Shown here one piece after another: positions 1 to 10,265 of a stretch of 64,000 nucleotides of DNA (positions are counted from its first letter, which is position 1; each line of letters opens with the position of its first letter). Position numbers and translations under genes: made by a program. Source of the stretch: Hemerocallis citrina (Eukaryota > Streptophyta > Magnoliopsida > Asparagales > Asphodelaceae); NCBI GenBank assembly GCA_017893485.1, contig CM030365.1, positions 28,976,289 to 29,040,288 on the forward strand, in the 5' to 3' direction. The notes beneath the pieces were generated by a model. It was not told the origin of the DNA, searched no databases, and saw nothing but the letters and a program-made list of their open reading frames with translations.

Positions 1-2
1 CT

Positions 3-212
3 AGGCGGAGCCTCTACTATATGTGTGATCAGCCTGATGCTGCACTTCGTGATGCAATGCAAGCTCAATGTGTTTATCCTCATTGGCCTACCGTGTTCTA
101 CATGCAGGCAGTTGCCTTAGCTAAGCTTGACATGCATAACGATGCTGGCGACATGCTGAACGAAGCGGCTAGACTAGAAAAGAAGAAGCAAAATGGTGGG
201 AGAAGTTCGTGA
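3..212 (+). pseudogene. BSK (brassinosteroid-signalling kinase) last-exon fragment, Helitron-borne
   Basis: The frame reads as the C-terminal TPR region of plant BSK receptor-like cytoplasmic kinases, with motifs MCDQPDAALRDAMQAQCVYP, ALAKLDMHNDAGDMLNE and a basic KKKQNGG tail before the TGA stop at 210-212. BSKs are membrane-anchored pseudokinase/kinase-TPR proteins acting below BRI1 in brassinosteroid signalling. Only about 70 codons are present and there is no kinase domain. Compared with the copy at 52962-53216 it lacks one Phe codon in the YFMCD stretch and has A-to-V and V-to-A changes. Because it sits inside a Helitron, I call it a captured fragment and not the native gene. The left edge is cut by the window. 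Confidence 0.8.
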
Positions 213-866
213 CAAAAAAGAAAAGGCTCAGAACTATAAGAGGATCCTGTAAATGTGTTAATTATTGACAGAATTAGTAGGTCTATTTGTTTTAAAATGT
301 AATATAGAGAAAAGGAGCCCTTGGGTTGGTTGGTTGGTTGTTGCATCAATGTGCATTTGGTTTGTGCCCATTGTTGGTGTAATTCTTTTGCCGTGATGTA
401 AATGGTGGAGGAATATAGAAATTTACAGTAACAGGAGAAACACCTAATGGAAGTTGTAACAGTTTGCGCATCAGTGTAAAAACTCTCATAATTATGTAGT
501 TTGAGTTAATCAAATCGTGTTATTGTTATTCAGATAGTTTTTTCCTGTAAGTATTGTATAGACTATAGTTGAAATTAGTATCTACACTTGGTATTTGTTG
601 TGGTCTTATGCATGATATTTAAATTTTGGGGCCATATCAATTCATTTTAATCACAAGTATTGTTACAGGTACTTTTATTCTCCATTTACAAATTACAAAG
701 TGAGTGACAAGCAGGGTGTGCTTTGGAAAACTTCTAATGAACTTTTTGCAAAAAACATGCTTCAGGTCAAAACTCTGGTCAACAAGGAAAGAATGTCGAA
801 TACTTGAAGGAGTACTTGAAGCGTTTCTCATACTTACAGGGTATTTAGCATACATGTTTTTTTGTA
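213..866 (+). other. BSK 3' flank carried by Helitron copy 1
   Basis: Non-coding sequence downstream of the BSK stop, including a (TTGG)n-like tract near 324-342. It is matched base for base, apart from scattered changes, by 52300-52960 on the other strand. It probably represents captured BSK 3' UTR and downstream DNA plus Helitron 3' sequence. No separate gene is seen; the short frames here are repeated in both Helitron copies and look like noise. Confidence 0.6.
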
Positions 867-891
867 TGCGTGCATCGCACGTGCATTATAC

Positions 892-913
892 TAATAATAA
901 TAATAATAATAAT
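892..913. repeat. (AAT)n microsatellite
   Basis: Seven or so AAT units directly after the Helitron 3' end. They separate the Helitron from the Copia-type LTR. Confidence 0.9.
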
Positions 914-2028
914 GTGCATCACAATAGGATTTGAGTTTAACAATTTATTAAAATCCGAAAATTAGTAATATGAATAGTCGATCAATTAGGGATAGAAAAC
1001 AAGTTCAAATATACCATTATTCAAAATGAATAAATTCTCGATTAGAAAACACTTTAATACAAGATCCGAAATGGATTTAGCACAAAATAAATTTACAAAA
1101 ATCAAATTATAGAAAATACACAGAAAAGTACCTATTGTCTGGAATGGGGGTTATAGGGCCCATAGATATTACTCCATTGTGTAAGAGGAAAATATCCTAT
1201 CTAAGTCACTCACATCCCTCCGCATAATTTGTAGTATATTTAATAGTTGAGTTTATAATTACTTTATTACTGAAAACGTTTGACGGCAATAAAACATATA
1301 CTCATGTAGGGAACAGTAGTGGCTTCAAGTCAAAGGACTACGTATACCATGGTCACTGTGAGAACCGCTTATGATACTCACATAACAATCCATGCAGCGT
1401 TCTCATGGTGGGTTAGTCCAGTACATTAATATGTATCCATATAAAGACTTGATATCAAATATCCATGACCTGTGAGAATGGTCATCCGTCCACGCACACA
1501 ACTTATTACAGGCAACATTTGACTGCATTAAAGCATATAACTTCTCATGTAGGGAACCGTAATAACTTCAAGTCAAAGGACTACGTACACCATGGTCACT
1601 GTGAGAACCACTTATGACACTCACATAATGATCTATGAAGTGTTCTCATGATGGGTCAGTCCAGTACATTATTACTCTAATATGTACCTATGTGAAGACT
1701 TGATATCTCATATCTATGACCCATGAGAATGCTCATCCGTCTACGCACACACTATTCTCTATGTATTATCGTTGTCCTAATTCACAATAATACTTGACTA
1801 GGGACATTTAAGAACAGTGTTATGATTTCAGTCAATAGGATCTCACAATCAAGTCATACACTTGATATCCCATGGTATTGAACTTACTATTCTAAGAAAT
1901 TCATTATGTTCATTTAATTCACTATAAATAACGCAATAAATGAAATGCCTAAATATGAAATAAATATCATGATACAATGTAAACTAGTAATGTCAATACA
2001 CAGGTGGCCTCTAGAGCATACACCAACA
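914..2028 (-). mobile_element. Copia-type (Angela/Tork-like) LTR, probably solo or truncated
   Basis: Read on the minus strand this starts at 2028 with TGTTGGTGTATGCTCTAGAGGC, which resembles the start of Angela/BARE-type Ty1/copia LTRs (TGTTGG..., CCTAGAGGC). It continues for about 1.1 kb of LTR-like non-coding DNA. I see no coding region, PBS or partner LTR. The left boundary near the Helitron end is not sharply defined. It abuts Tat-type gag sequence at 2029, so it was probably inserted into that older element. Confidence 0.55.
1272..1755. repeat. direct tandem duplication of about 241 bp inside the Copia-type LTR
   Basis: Two adjacent diverged copies (about 1272-1512 and 1513-1755) share CATGTAGGGAAC, TCAAGTCAAAGGACTACGTA, CCATGGTCACTGTGAGAACC and CATCCGTC.ACGCACAC in the same order. 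It could be an LTR enhancer-type duplication; no function is shown. Confidence 0.8.
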
Positions 2029-2034
2029 TGTCAC

Positions 2035-2496
2035 CATCCTCTGGTCCCTCGCTTCGACAAGTGCACCCCTCTCAATGCTAGCATATAAAGAATCCGTGAA
2101 AAAATTGAAGGAGATGGGCAATTGAACCCAATGCACAACAGGAGAGACAAGAGTCGATGGTGCAAATTTCAAAAAGACCATGGCCATGACACAAATGAGT
2201 GTCAAACTCTCAAAGACGAAATCAAAGTTCTCATCTACCGCAGCCATCTCTCCGAATACACCCAGAAGAACAAAGTCAAACCTCCGCCGGCTCGAGGAGC
2301 TAATAAGCGCACGAAGAAAGATCCTAAGGACCAGGAATCTGAGCCCCTGGCCATTTTTCATTCGATCCATGGAGGTCCTATGGGAGGGGTGTCCTACTTC
2401 TCCGAAAAGGCGTTCATCCGAGAAGTCAACTCAATGCACAATGTCGCCGACCAAGAGTTGGGGAGTCCTAGCAACTTTCTCAGACCGAGTTCTTGA
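2035..2496 (+). pseudogene. Tat-type gag 3' fragment (degenerate)
   Basis: Homologous to the end of the intact Gag at 10336-12102. It shares the PRF(D/E)K motif and the CHHC zinc-knuckle-like stretch WCKFQKDHGHDTNECQTLK, followed by the PPPARGANKR and IHGGPMGG motifs seen in the 43-kb gag-pol. Damage: a stop near 2087 in the ...NASI* region, and a change from this frame to the next around 2440-2470. The upstream capsid part is absent because the Copia-type LTR abuts at 2029. In Tat elements this region links the nucleocapsid-like end of Gag to protease. Confidence 0.75.
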
Positions 2497-2878
2497 AGGC
2501 GTCTGAAGCCCCTACTGTGATGATCTAGAGATTAGCTTGTCCATGGTGAACTATGAAGTGGGACGCATCTTGGTAAATAATGGTAACTCGGTGAACATCT
2601 TCTTCCTCGAAGCTTTCGAAGGTAGCAAGATGACCGGTGACCGCCTGACACCTGCCGGGTACACCCTCCATGTGTTCTCCGGGGTTCTAGTCCAACTTGA
2701 AGGGATTGTCATCCTCAATATAATAGCAAGTGAAGCCCCTACTCTCCGAACTGAAGCCATGGACTTCATGGTTATTAATGTAAAGTTAGCATACAATGCC
2801 ATTCTCGGTCACCCCGGCTTAGCAGCTCTCCATGCTGTAGCTTCGGCATTCCACATGAAGGTGAAGTTCTTGTGGTAG
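2497..2878 (+). pseudogene. Tat-type aspartic protease fragment (active-site Asp lost)
   Basis: Reads VGRILVNNGNSVNIFFLEAF, RLTPAGYTLHVFSGVLVQLEG and YNAILGHPGLAALHAV, matching the protease of the 43-kb element (VDNGSSVNILF). The catalytic Asp position is Asn here (NNG for DNG) and there is a TGA in the EGV*SP stretch near 2504-2506, so it cannot encode an active protease. It follows the gag fragment with a frame change. Confidence 0.75.
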
Positions 2879-2879
2879 G

Positions 2880-3160
2880 AGAAGTCAAGAAAAGTCAAAA
2901 GTGCCTCGGGCATGCTACACAGCTCTCAATGGGGGGCTCGGTCCTCCTGCTGAAGCCTTAGAGCTCCCTAAAGAGAGGAACCAAGTTGAGTCGAAACCTG
3001 TTGATGAGCTAAAAGAAACCCCTTTGGGTTCCTCGGTATTTCTGAGTCACACAAATAGTAAAAGCTCGTTTCTTATTGGTAAGGACCCTATAAGGTCTCC
3101 AAATTCGTCCTCTCAGGGGCTTATGTACTTAAAGACATGGGGAACAAGAAGATATTAAAG
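2880..3160 (+). pseudogene. Tat-type pol spacer fragment between protease and RT
   Basis: CYTALNGG, LELPKERNQ and PVDELKETPLGSS align with KCYMTSTEG, LEIPQDGVQ and PVDELEEVPF just before RT in the 42.8-kb copy. No RT, RNase H or integrase follows; sequence passes directly into the 3' UTR, so an internal deletion of pol is inferred. Confidence 0.6.
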
Positions 3161-3350
3161 ACCAGTGAGCCTGGGCACCTAATGAAGTTTAATGAAATGC
3201 TTAATGCTCTCCACTAGATTTTTGAGATTTCTAATAATACCAACCCCTATAATGGTCAATGCATGTAATAAAAGCTAGCACCAAGTCAGCTACTTAGTTT
3301 GATTTTTTCATAGAGACTTAGAGTTTCTTCATGAATTATTGTACTACTCT
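3161..3350 (+). other. start of Tat-like 3' UTR
   Basis: Contains ATGCATGTAATAAAAGCTAGC and CTACTTAGTTT, which match the sequence after Gag in the gag-only element (ATAGCATGTAATAAGGGCTCG at about 12237, CCACTTAGTTT). This anchors the relic to that structure. No gene. Confidence 0.6.
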
Positions 3351-3549
3351 CTAGATGGAAACAACAAGTTCGATGCTCAGCTCCAATTTCGAGTTACACC
3401 AACCACTCATTAACTCCAACAATGAGTTCGGTAATCTGCTCCTATTTCGAGCTCCTCCAAACTCATTAGCTCTCAATAATGAGTTCAATGCTCCCATTTT
3501 CGTTCGAGCTCCCTCTAACAACTCATTAAATCTCAAACAACTAGTTTGA
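3351..3549 (+). repeat. 58-60 bp-type tandem repeats, short block
   Basis: About three units of TTCGAGCTCCTCCAAACTC / ATTAGCTCTCAATAATGAG type. On the opposite strand these are the same repeat as the array at 20618-21955. The open frames on both strands are repeat artefacts. Confidence 0.65.
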
Positions 3550-3550
3550 A

Positions 3551-4215
3551 GTCCAACTCGAGAATCAAGCTACTCCCACTTCGGAGTTCAGTTTGTCACT
3601 CGCGTTGTTCCCGCAACTCCCTAAATCTCAAACAGTAGATTCGGAGTCCAACTCGTGACTCAAGCTACTCCCACTTTGGTGTCATGCTTGTTACTCGAGT
3701 TGCTCTCACAACTCGCTAACTCTTATATAGCATGTTTGGAGTCCAACTCGTGACCCAAGCTACTCCCACTTCGGCATCTAGCTTGTCACTCGAGTTGCTC
3801 CTGCAATATGCTAACTCTCAAACAGTAGATTCAGAGTCTAACTTGTGACTCAAGCTACTCCCACTTTGGAGTTCAGCTTGTCACTCGAGCTGCTCCTGCT
3901 ACTTGCTAACTCTCAAATAGTAGGTTCGGAGTCTAACTTGTGACGCAAGCTACTCCCACTTTGATGTTTGGCTTGTCGCTCGAGCTGCTCCAGTAACTCT
4001 TTAACTCTCAAACAGCAGGTTCAGAGTCCAACTTGTGACTCAAGCTACTCCCTTTTCGGAGTTCGGCTTATCACTTGAGTTGCTCCCACAACTCACTAAA
4101 TCTCAAACAACATGTTCAGAGTCCAACTCGTGACTCAAGCTAATCCCGCTCTGGAGTTCAGCTTGAACTCGAGCTACTCCTGCAGCACGCTAACTCTCAT
4201 ACAATAAGTTTGGAG
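3551..4215 (+). repeat. 95-bp tandem array, about 7 units
   Basis: The motif GTCCAACTCGTGACTCAAGC or a variant recurs at 3551, 3646, 3741, 3836, 3931, 4026 and 4121, an exact 95-bp register. Each unit also carries CTACTCCCACTT and a CTCGAG-rich part. Typical of Tat-lineage 3' UTR satellites. Confidence 0.9.
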
Positions 4216-4479
4216 CCCAACTTGTCTTAGATCTTCTCCGACAATCACTAGCCTAGGAACATCAAGTTCGGGGTCCATCTCGTCTCTAGAGCTGCTCCTA
4301 CAACTCATCGACTCTAATCAATGAGTCACCACATTAAGAAAGACCAAGCGCAGAAGATTTCTTATGTTCGGAGGTTCGTTCATCTGGGTCCCAAACATCT
4401 GAAACCCTAACAACAGTAGTGGCCGAAGACGGCAGGCTCAACACTCAGCTTGTGATTCAATCCTCTCATAGAAGAGGCA
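4216..4479 (+). other. array flank in Tat-like 3' UTR
   Basis: Diverged repeat-like sequence (AACTCATCGACTCTAATCAATGAG and similar) then unique DNA. No coding or RNA feature seen. Confidence 0.4.
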
Positions 4480-5370
4480 CAGTAAGTGCCTAGGTTCAGC
4501 CCAACCAGATCCCCCTTAGTTCAGTTCTCAGCTTGTCATTCGAGCCCTTCACAGAATGCACAACAAGTACCTAGGTTTGGCAGGTTAGGGTCGTGCCTCA
4601 TTTTGCAAGGTTCGTCCCTCAGTGCGTTCCCCAAACCATACGCGAAAAACTCCCAAATTTTGCTAGGCTCGTCCCTTGGCGTGTTCTTCGAACCATGCAA
4701 AAAAACTTTTAAAATTCTTTTGCCTTGCCTCTCATCCCTCGGCATGGTAATCCATGCCATTCACGAAAAAGTTAATATTCGCATGGTTCATCCCTCGTCC
4801 CTCAGCATGGTAATCTGAGCCACTTGTTAAAAAGCTCCTAAATTTCGCTTGGCTAATCTGAGCCACTCGCGAAAATCTCGGAATTTTCACTTAGCTCGGC
4901 TCTCGGCATGGTAGTCCGACCCACTTGTGAAAAGCTCCAAAAATTAGCTTGGCTTGTCCCTCAGCATGGTCATCCGAGCCACATTTGAAAAAGCTCCTAA
5001 TATTCACTTCAGCATAGTAATCTGAGCCACTTGAGAAAAAGCTCATAATTTTTTATTGGTTTGTCCCTTGGCATGGTGTCTGGGCCACTCGCGAAATCTC
5101 CTAATTTTTGCTTGGCTCATCCCCCGACATGGTATCTAAGCGATCGTGAAAACTTCTAAGTATTGCTCCGTTGATCCCTCCCATGGTATCTGAGCCACTG
5201 ACGAAAAACTACAAATTTCTCTTGGATCGTCTCTCGGCTCATCGTCTAAGCCACTCACGAAGAATCATCAATTTAGCTTGCCTCATCTCTCGGTGCATAA
5301 TCCAAGCCATTCACGAAATGCTCCTCAAATTTAGTAATGTTCATCCCTCGACGGGTTTTCGTTTGAGCCC
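4480..5370 (+). repeat. diverged ~65-bp tandem array
   Basis: Repeated units with the core CTCGGCATGGTAATCCGAGCC, then AC.CGCGAAAA..CTCC, over roughly a dozen degenerate copies. The short frames inside come from the repeat and are not genes. Confidence 0.75.
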
Positions 5371-5757
5371 CTCATAAGAAAGGCACCATAATTGCCGAAG
5401 TTCGGGAAAAATTGGATCCCCCCTTGGTTCGGCGCTCAGCTTGCCGTTCAAGTTCACAGAAGAAACACAAGTGTCTAGGTGCGGTGCTCTATTTGTCTTT
5501 AAAGCCCCTCGCAAAAATGCACCTTAAGACCAGTTGGATCTCCTAAAAAGTTGCACGCCCTAGATCACCTGTCTGATCTCCTAAAAAGGAAAACCCTTCG
5601 GGGGGTCGGTCGGACCACAGCTTCCAGGTGGGGTCGGCCAAGCTTGGCATCCCTTGCCCCCCATGGGTTTGACGCTTCATGCGTCTACTAAACACCAAAT
5701 AAGGCGAGAAGCTATATAAAGATGGATGTTATATTCAAATTAAAAAAATGGATCATC
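5371..5757. other. 3' UTR spacer, no recognised feature
   Basis: Unique-looking sequence with a GC-rich stretch (GGGGGGTCGGTCGG near 5598) and two nearby CTCCTAAAAAG motifs (about 5540 and 5580). No coding or repeat family recognised. Confidence 0.4.
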
Positions 5758-5975
5758 ATATTAGTTAAGTTGTCCAGTCATTAAGTTAAAGGTCGTGGGT
5801 TCAGTTCCTAGCACCCACACTTTAGTATTGTTAATTTTTCCGATGTCCAAGCATCAAATGGATCTGTCACAACTATATAGGCAATATAATTGCATCCGAT
5901 CAGTTGATTGGCCCACTGGTTAAAACGTTCGCTACCGAGCCCAAGGCTGTGGATTAGAATCCGAGCCACCACACT
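5758..5975 (+). other. two tRNA-like modules (possible tRNA-derived SINE relic)
   Basis: Module 1 (about 5760-5820) ends AAAGGTCGTGGGTTCAGTTC then CTAGCACCCAC, like a tRNA T-arm with a B box one base from consensus (5799-5807). Module 2 (about 5905-5975) reads GCCCACTGGTTAAAACGTTC, GCTACCGAGC, GGATTAGAATCC, resembling the D-arm, anticodon and T-arm regions of a tRNA. Neither folds into a full modern tRNA by eye. The likely explanation is tRNA-derived SINE heads or decayed tRNA genes. Confidence 0.35.
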
Positions 5976-6235
5976 TGATCAAATTTATTTTTCTCTGAAG
6001 CCTAGCCTTCTGATTACTCTTAAAAGCCGTGTCCTGCTTAGATCTGACCTGATCTGAGCAGATCCAAGCAGAATAGAGCAGCGCTCGACCAAGCTAAACC
6101 GCCATAGGGTCGGCCAAGCCGAGCCCCACCCGGGTTCGGTTTGGATGATGGTTTTCGAGGGACCCACGAATGTAGTGCAATACTGATCGCCAGATCTCTG
6201 ATTCACACCATCATTTGATTTTCTATTAAAGTTTC

Positions 6236-6490
6236 GAATGTAATTTTAAATTCAAAAAAAATAATTTAAAATCCAAAAAATAATTAAAATTTGGAATAAT
6301 TAATAAAAAAGTTCAAAAAAATAATTATAAATTCAGAAATTAATTATGAATTTAGAAATTTTAATTTAGAATCCAATAAATAATTATAAATTTGAGAAAA
6401 TTAATTAATAATTTCGAAATAATAATTAAAATTTTGGATAATTAATGAAAAATCCTGATAAAAGTAACTAAAATTTTGGAATACGATTAT
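6236..6490 (+). repeat. A-rich low-complexity tract of Tat-like 3' UTR
   Basis: Repeated AATTCAAAAAAATAATT / AATTATAAATTCAGAAA phrases. The same kind of tract precedes the polypurine tract of the gag-only element at about 16740-17010, supporting the Tat-like assignment. Confidence 0.7.
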
Positions 6491-6569
6491 TGCCCAAAGA
6501 AAATTCGGATGTAGTCCTGGACATCCCCAGGAGAAAGCTACTTTTCGAAGGTTGCTACACCCAACCTCT

Positions 6570-7130
6570 AGGAGTGAGGAGTTATGGTATGGGTAAAAAT
6601 TAAATCTAATCGGGGTCGTACGATTCCTGCACGAATCTCGGGGTTCCTAAGGCCAAAACAGTAATTTCACACCAGCTACCGGCCCACGATCAGAATATGG
6701 GCCACCCATAGACCCATCATCTCTGCTCAGCCCATGAGTTAGGCTGATTCGTAGCCCAAATAGGAAAGATTGACCAGCCAGTTAAGGCTAGCAATCAAAT
6801 TCCCCAAAATAAGGAGATACTAACTGATTGGATCCCCTTAATTGGAGAAATCTTCCACATTACCAGCCTCTCCCCCTTCATTACAGGTAATCAACATTTT
6901 GTCAACAAAAACCCAATTAATTCTGCTAAGTTATTGAGTTGATCTTTGGAGGGCACTCACCGAGAAAACTCCAACAAGTTTGTAGAAGCAATTCTGGGAT
7001 GGAGTTCACATTGGTTGCCGTTTGTGCCTGACAAGTTAGTTGAGTCAAATCTGGGACATAATTGAACGTTTGAACTTGTTGTTTGTGTCCAACAATTTTA
7101 GAGACAACTCTCTAGGCCGGCATTGGGCGT
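6570..7130 (+). mobile_element. diverged Tat-like 3' LTR
   Basis: After a purine-rich GGAGTGAGGAG, the sequence TGGTATGGGTAAAAATTAAA, ATCGGGGTCG, CGAATCTCGGGG, AAAACAGTAATTTCA parallels the gag-only LTR start at 9642 (TGATATGGCTAAAAATAGG, ATCGGGACCG, CGAATCTCAAAG, AAACGGTAATTTCA). The end is unclear because it merges with the next array. Confidence 0.6.
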
Positions 7131-7304
7131 AAAGACTATTGCATGAAGATAAGGGATTTTTGGAAGGACTCGGGCAAAGAACAAGACATTGAACTCGTTG
7201 TATGGAGTCAATGAGTCATTTTCGGAGCTCGAGCGATAAGCGAGGAGTTGAACTCATTGTACTATGTTAACGAGCTGTTTACAGAGCTCGAGCGAAAAGA
7301 AAGG
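7131..7304 (-). repeat. left part of the 58-60 bp tandem array (split by solo LTR)
   Basis: ATTGAACTCGTTGTATGGAG / GAGCTCGAGCGA units, the same array as 20618-21955. It is interrupted after 7304 by the solo LTR, whose target duplication AAAGG comes from this array. Confidence 0.8.
7300..7304. repeat. target-site duplication AAAGG, left
   Basis: AAAGG immediately before the solo LTR start; the identical AAAGG follows its end at 20618-20622. Confidence 0.9.
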
Positions 7305-7422
7305 TGTAATATCCCGGTCAGATATTATATTTATATAATTATTATTTTTAAAATTAAAATATTTTTTTTGGAAATTCCTTGGTTTTTCAAATAAAAAGTT
7401 ATCTAGATATATATACTAGTAA

Positions 7423-7480
<58 letters not shown>
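7423..7480. repeat. (TA)n microsatellite
   Basis: About 28 TA dinucleotides in the AT-rich U3 of the family A LTR. Confidence 0.95.
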
Positions 7481-7488
<8 letters not shown>

Positions 7489-8032
7489 TGTATCAGTTTT
7501 GTGCACTTGTACAAATCTTGTAAAATACGTTTGAGAAAATTTCTGGAAAATCCCGAGCATATATTAAAAATTAGTAATTTATTTTTATTTTCAGAAATGA
7601 AATATTTTTAGGGGATATCACCTGGTTTTGTTAATAAACATTATCTATACTTATATACTAGTTTGTATATATCTGTTTTGTATCAAATTGATACTGGAAT
7701 CTTCTGAGCAGGTAATAAAATTATTTTTATTATTATTTCTAAATTAAAATATCTTTGGTAGAGATTATTCATTTTAACGAATAAAAATTATCTGTATATA
7801 CAGATATATGTACGTATTTGAATTGTATCGATTTTGTATGTTTGTACAAAATCATGTAGTATGTGATTTTGGGAAATACCTCTTATTCTTGATCAATCAT
7901 GATCAAAATGAAGGGTTAGGGATGAGTAGGGTGTCGATTGTGACATAAAATTGCATTTTGAACATCAGTTGTTTAAACCATGAGAAGAGTGACACATGGC
8001 TTCATTCTCCACCACTAACCCCAACCTTCTCT

Positions 8033-8039
8033 TATAAAA
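8033..8039 (+). promoter_or_regulatory. TATA box of family A solo LTR
   Basis: TATAAAA in CTCTTATAAAACACC, followed within about 100 bp by a CT-rich leader (8129-8155) and A/G-rich tract. The minus-strand LTR has TATAAATA in the equivalent place (29861-29868). Likely LTR promoter. Confidence 0.6.
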
Positions 8040-8739
8040 CACCCCCCAACTCAGGTCCCCCCCCCCTGCCCCTTCCTCCTTGGCCGGCCGAAACACAAGA
8101 GGGCAAAAAGAAACCCTTTTGTTCTCCATCTCTCTCTCTCTCTCTCTCATTCTCCTTCTACTTTTTAATTGTTTTGTTTTTGGGAAAAAAATTGAAAAAA
8201 AAGAAAAAGAAAGAGAGATCAAAAATCAAAATAAAGGAGGGGTTTATTTCATGGGTTCTTCATGAGGTTTTCTTGAGGAAGATCAAGAACAAGGAGTAAG
8301 GAGGAGAAGGCCAGGCTAGTTCTTCCTACACTTTGTTAGGTGGGGGTTTCTCATTCTCATGCTCGTTTTTAGTATTATTATGGTTATTATTGTTGTATGT
8401 CATTGTAATGAGTTAATTTAGTGTGCATATGGACTAGAATAAAGAGCATGCAACGATTCAACTGGTAGAACACAAAATAGAACCATAAAGATTCAATATT
8501 TGTGGTTTTAGAGTTAGAATTGTTTAACTATGTTAAAAGTGGAATTTTTACCTCAAATTTATTTTAGAGGTTCTTAGGGATGTTATTACCATGCTCAAAT
8601 TTTTGTGGATTTTTTCGGAGTTTTTTTGATGGGTGAAACGAACGTTTTCCCCAAAACAACGAGTTTCAAGGAAAAAATAGAAAACTCGCTGTTTTGGGTT
8701 AGTTTTGTAGTGTGTTCGAAGGGCTGGAACTTTGAGTTC

Positions 8740-9641
8740 TTTACGGAATTTGGAGAAGTGACCAACTAGAAAGTTGTAGTGGACATTCTCACCTTTCCAA
8801 AGTGCCTTATTTGGTCAGATTCCGATAAGTGGTGCAAAAGTTATGGTCGTTACAAAACAGAGCAGCCAGCCTGGCTGAGAGTGCTCACTGTTTTGCTTAT
8901 TTGTTATTTTTGAGCCTCTTACTTGCGGAATCTGAGGAAGTGACCAACTAGAGAGTTGTAATAGAGACTCTCACCTTTCCAAATGCTTTATTTGGTTAGA
9001 TTCCGGTAAGCGGAGTAGAAGTTATGCCTTTTACAAGACACAGCAGCCAGCTTTGGCTAAAGTGCTCGCTATTTGACTTGGTCTATGTTTTTGAGCTTCT
9101 TACTTACTGAATTTGGGAAAGTATTCAACTAGAGAGTTGTAGTAGAGACTCTAACATTTCCAAATTACCTTATTTGGTTAGATTCCGATAAGCAGAGTAG
9201 AAGTTATGTGCTTTGATTCCGATAAGAAATATGAAAAAGTGTTCAACTAGAGAGTTTTAGTATATGTTCCCACCTTTTTTAATTGTATGATTTGGTTAGA
9301 TTCCGACAAATAGAGCAAAAGTTACAAGCTCTCAAAGTTTCAGCTTTGTTGTAGCTTTGGCTGATTTTTGTTAGTTTTTGCGTGCGTTCAAGGGACGGTA
9401 GATTGAATTCCATAAGGAATGTGAAAAAGTATTCAACTAGAGAGTTGTAGTATATGTTCCCACCTTTCTAAATTGTTTGATTTGGTTAGATTCCAACTAG
9501 TAGAGCAAAAGTTACAAGCTTTCAAAGTTTCTTCTTTGCTGTAACTTTGGCTGTCTTTTGTTAGTTTTTGCGTGTGTTCAAGGGACGGTAGATTGAGTTC
9601 CATAAGAAATCTGAAAAATTATTCAACTAGAGAGTTGTAGT
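8740..9641 (+). repeat. diverged ~150-190 bp repeats in LTR A (left part)
   Basis: Repeated CAACTAGAGAGTTGTAGTA..., CCCACCTTTC.AAAT..., TTTGGTTAGATTCCGA.AAG phrases. They continue after the nested element at 17800-18790. The minus-strand LTR shows the same phrases at about 27540-28130. Confidence 0.75.
9637..9641. repeat. target-site duplication GTAGT, left
   Basis: GTAGT before the 5' LTR; the identical GTAGT follows the 3' LTR at 17795-17799. The flanks rejoin to a normal LTR A repeat (GAGAGTTGTAGTATAT). Confidence 0.95.
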
Positions 9642-10262
9642 TGATATGGCTAAAAATAGGATTAAATCGGGACCGTTCACATCGGACGCGAATCTCAAAG
9701 CTCAGGGGTAAAACGGTAATTTCACCTACCAGCGGGTCCGAAGCGGGTACTGGGTCTCCTTCTCACAGATCCAATAACCCGCGAACGGATCCACTCCAAC
9801 TGGGTACGGGTCCCGACCCAAGACAAACCCAGATCAGCAAGAGGAAAATCAGGGTTACTGATTTGACCAAATCAACAGGCCTGATTTGCTCTCACCGGGA
9901 ATTAGGGGATCAGTTTCCTAAACTGATTAGGAGGATTTTACTCCTATCACAGGAAATCAAATCTCTAATCAGATCCCTAATTAACTCCCCCATGGCGACT
10001 ATAAATACCCCCCACCTACCACTGTTACAGGTTAATCAATACTTTTCAATAAAAAGCTCTTTCTTAATCATATCACTGGTTACTGACAAGAGCGTCGGAG
10101 GGTGCGTCGCCGGGATCAAACCCGGTGTCTCGCACTTTCCTTGCAGGTATTCGACGGGAGACAGCGGCCCAACTCCGGCGAACAGGTTCGGATCTGCTAT
10201 TCAGGTTTCTCGCGAACCCACAAATTCATCTGTTTACCCCCACACCAGAATCAGCGGTAACA
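9642..10262 (+). repeat. 5' LTR of gag-only element
   Basis: TGATATGGCTAAAAATAGG to GCGGTAACA. TATAAATA at 10000-10007 and AATAAA at 10048-10053 are a likely promoter and poly(A) signal. It differs from the 3' LTR at five positions. Confidence 0.95.
10000..10007 (+). promoter_or_regulatory. TATA box in 5' LTR
   Basis: TATAAATA in GACTATAAATACCCCCC; conserved in the 3' LTR and, inverted, in the LTR at 32995-33556. Confidence 0.7.
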
Positions 10263-10265
10263 GAT

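Larger units (their letters stand above)
1..894 (+). mobile_element. Helitron copy 1, 3' part (5' end outside window)
   Basis: The first 894 bases match, in inverted orientation, the 3' part of the complete Helitron at 52281-56038. The match ends at the Helitron 3' terminus: a subterminal hairpin (GTGC-ATC-GCAC core, outer ATGC/GCAT arms with a 2-nt bulge) at about 867-886, then the terminal CTAA at 891-894, followed by T as expected for insertion between A and T. The visible part carries a BSK last exon and its 3' flank. No Rep/helicase coding is seen, so it looks non-autonomous. The 5' TC end lies to the left of the window. Confidence 0.8.
2029..7130 (+). mobile_element. decayed Tat-like Ty3/gypsy relic (plus strand)
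   Basis: Order on the plus strand: gag 3' fragment, protease, spacer fragment before RT (RT to integrase missing), 3' UTR with three tandem-array types, two tRNA-like modules, A-rich tract, purine-rich tract, LTR-like end. The same order is seen in the better preserved Tat-like elements at 9642-17794 and 33-44 kb. Large 3' UTRs with tandem repeats are known for the Tat/Ogre lineage. The boundaries are approximate: the left is cut by the Copia LTR and the right merges into the array of another relic. Confidence 0.65.

Noticed and set aside
2122..3158. Functional gag/protease gene
   Set aside because: Frame changes, stops and loss of the catalytic Asp show decay.
3551..4215. 95-bp regular repeats as possible CRISPR or centromeric satellite
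   Set aside because: No spacers and only about seven units within a Tat 3' UTR; a satellite elsewhere in the genome cannot be judged from this window.
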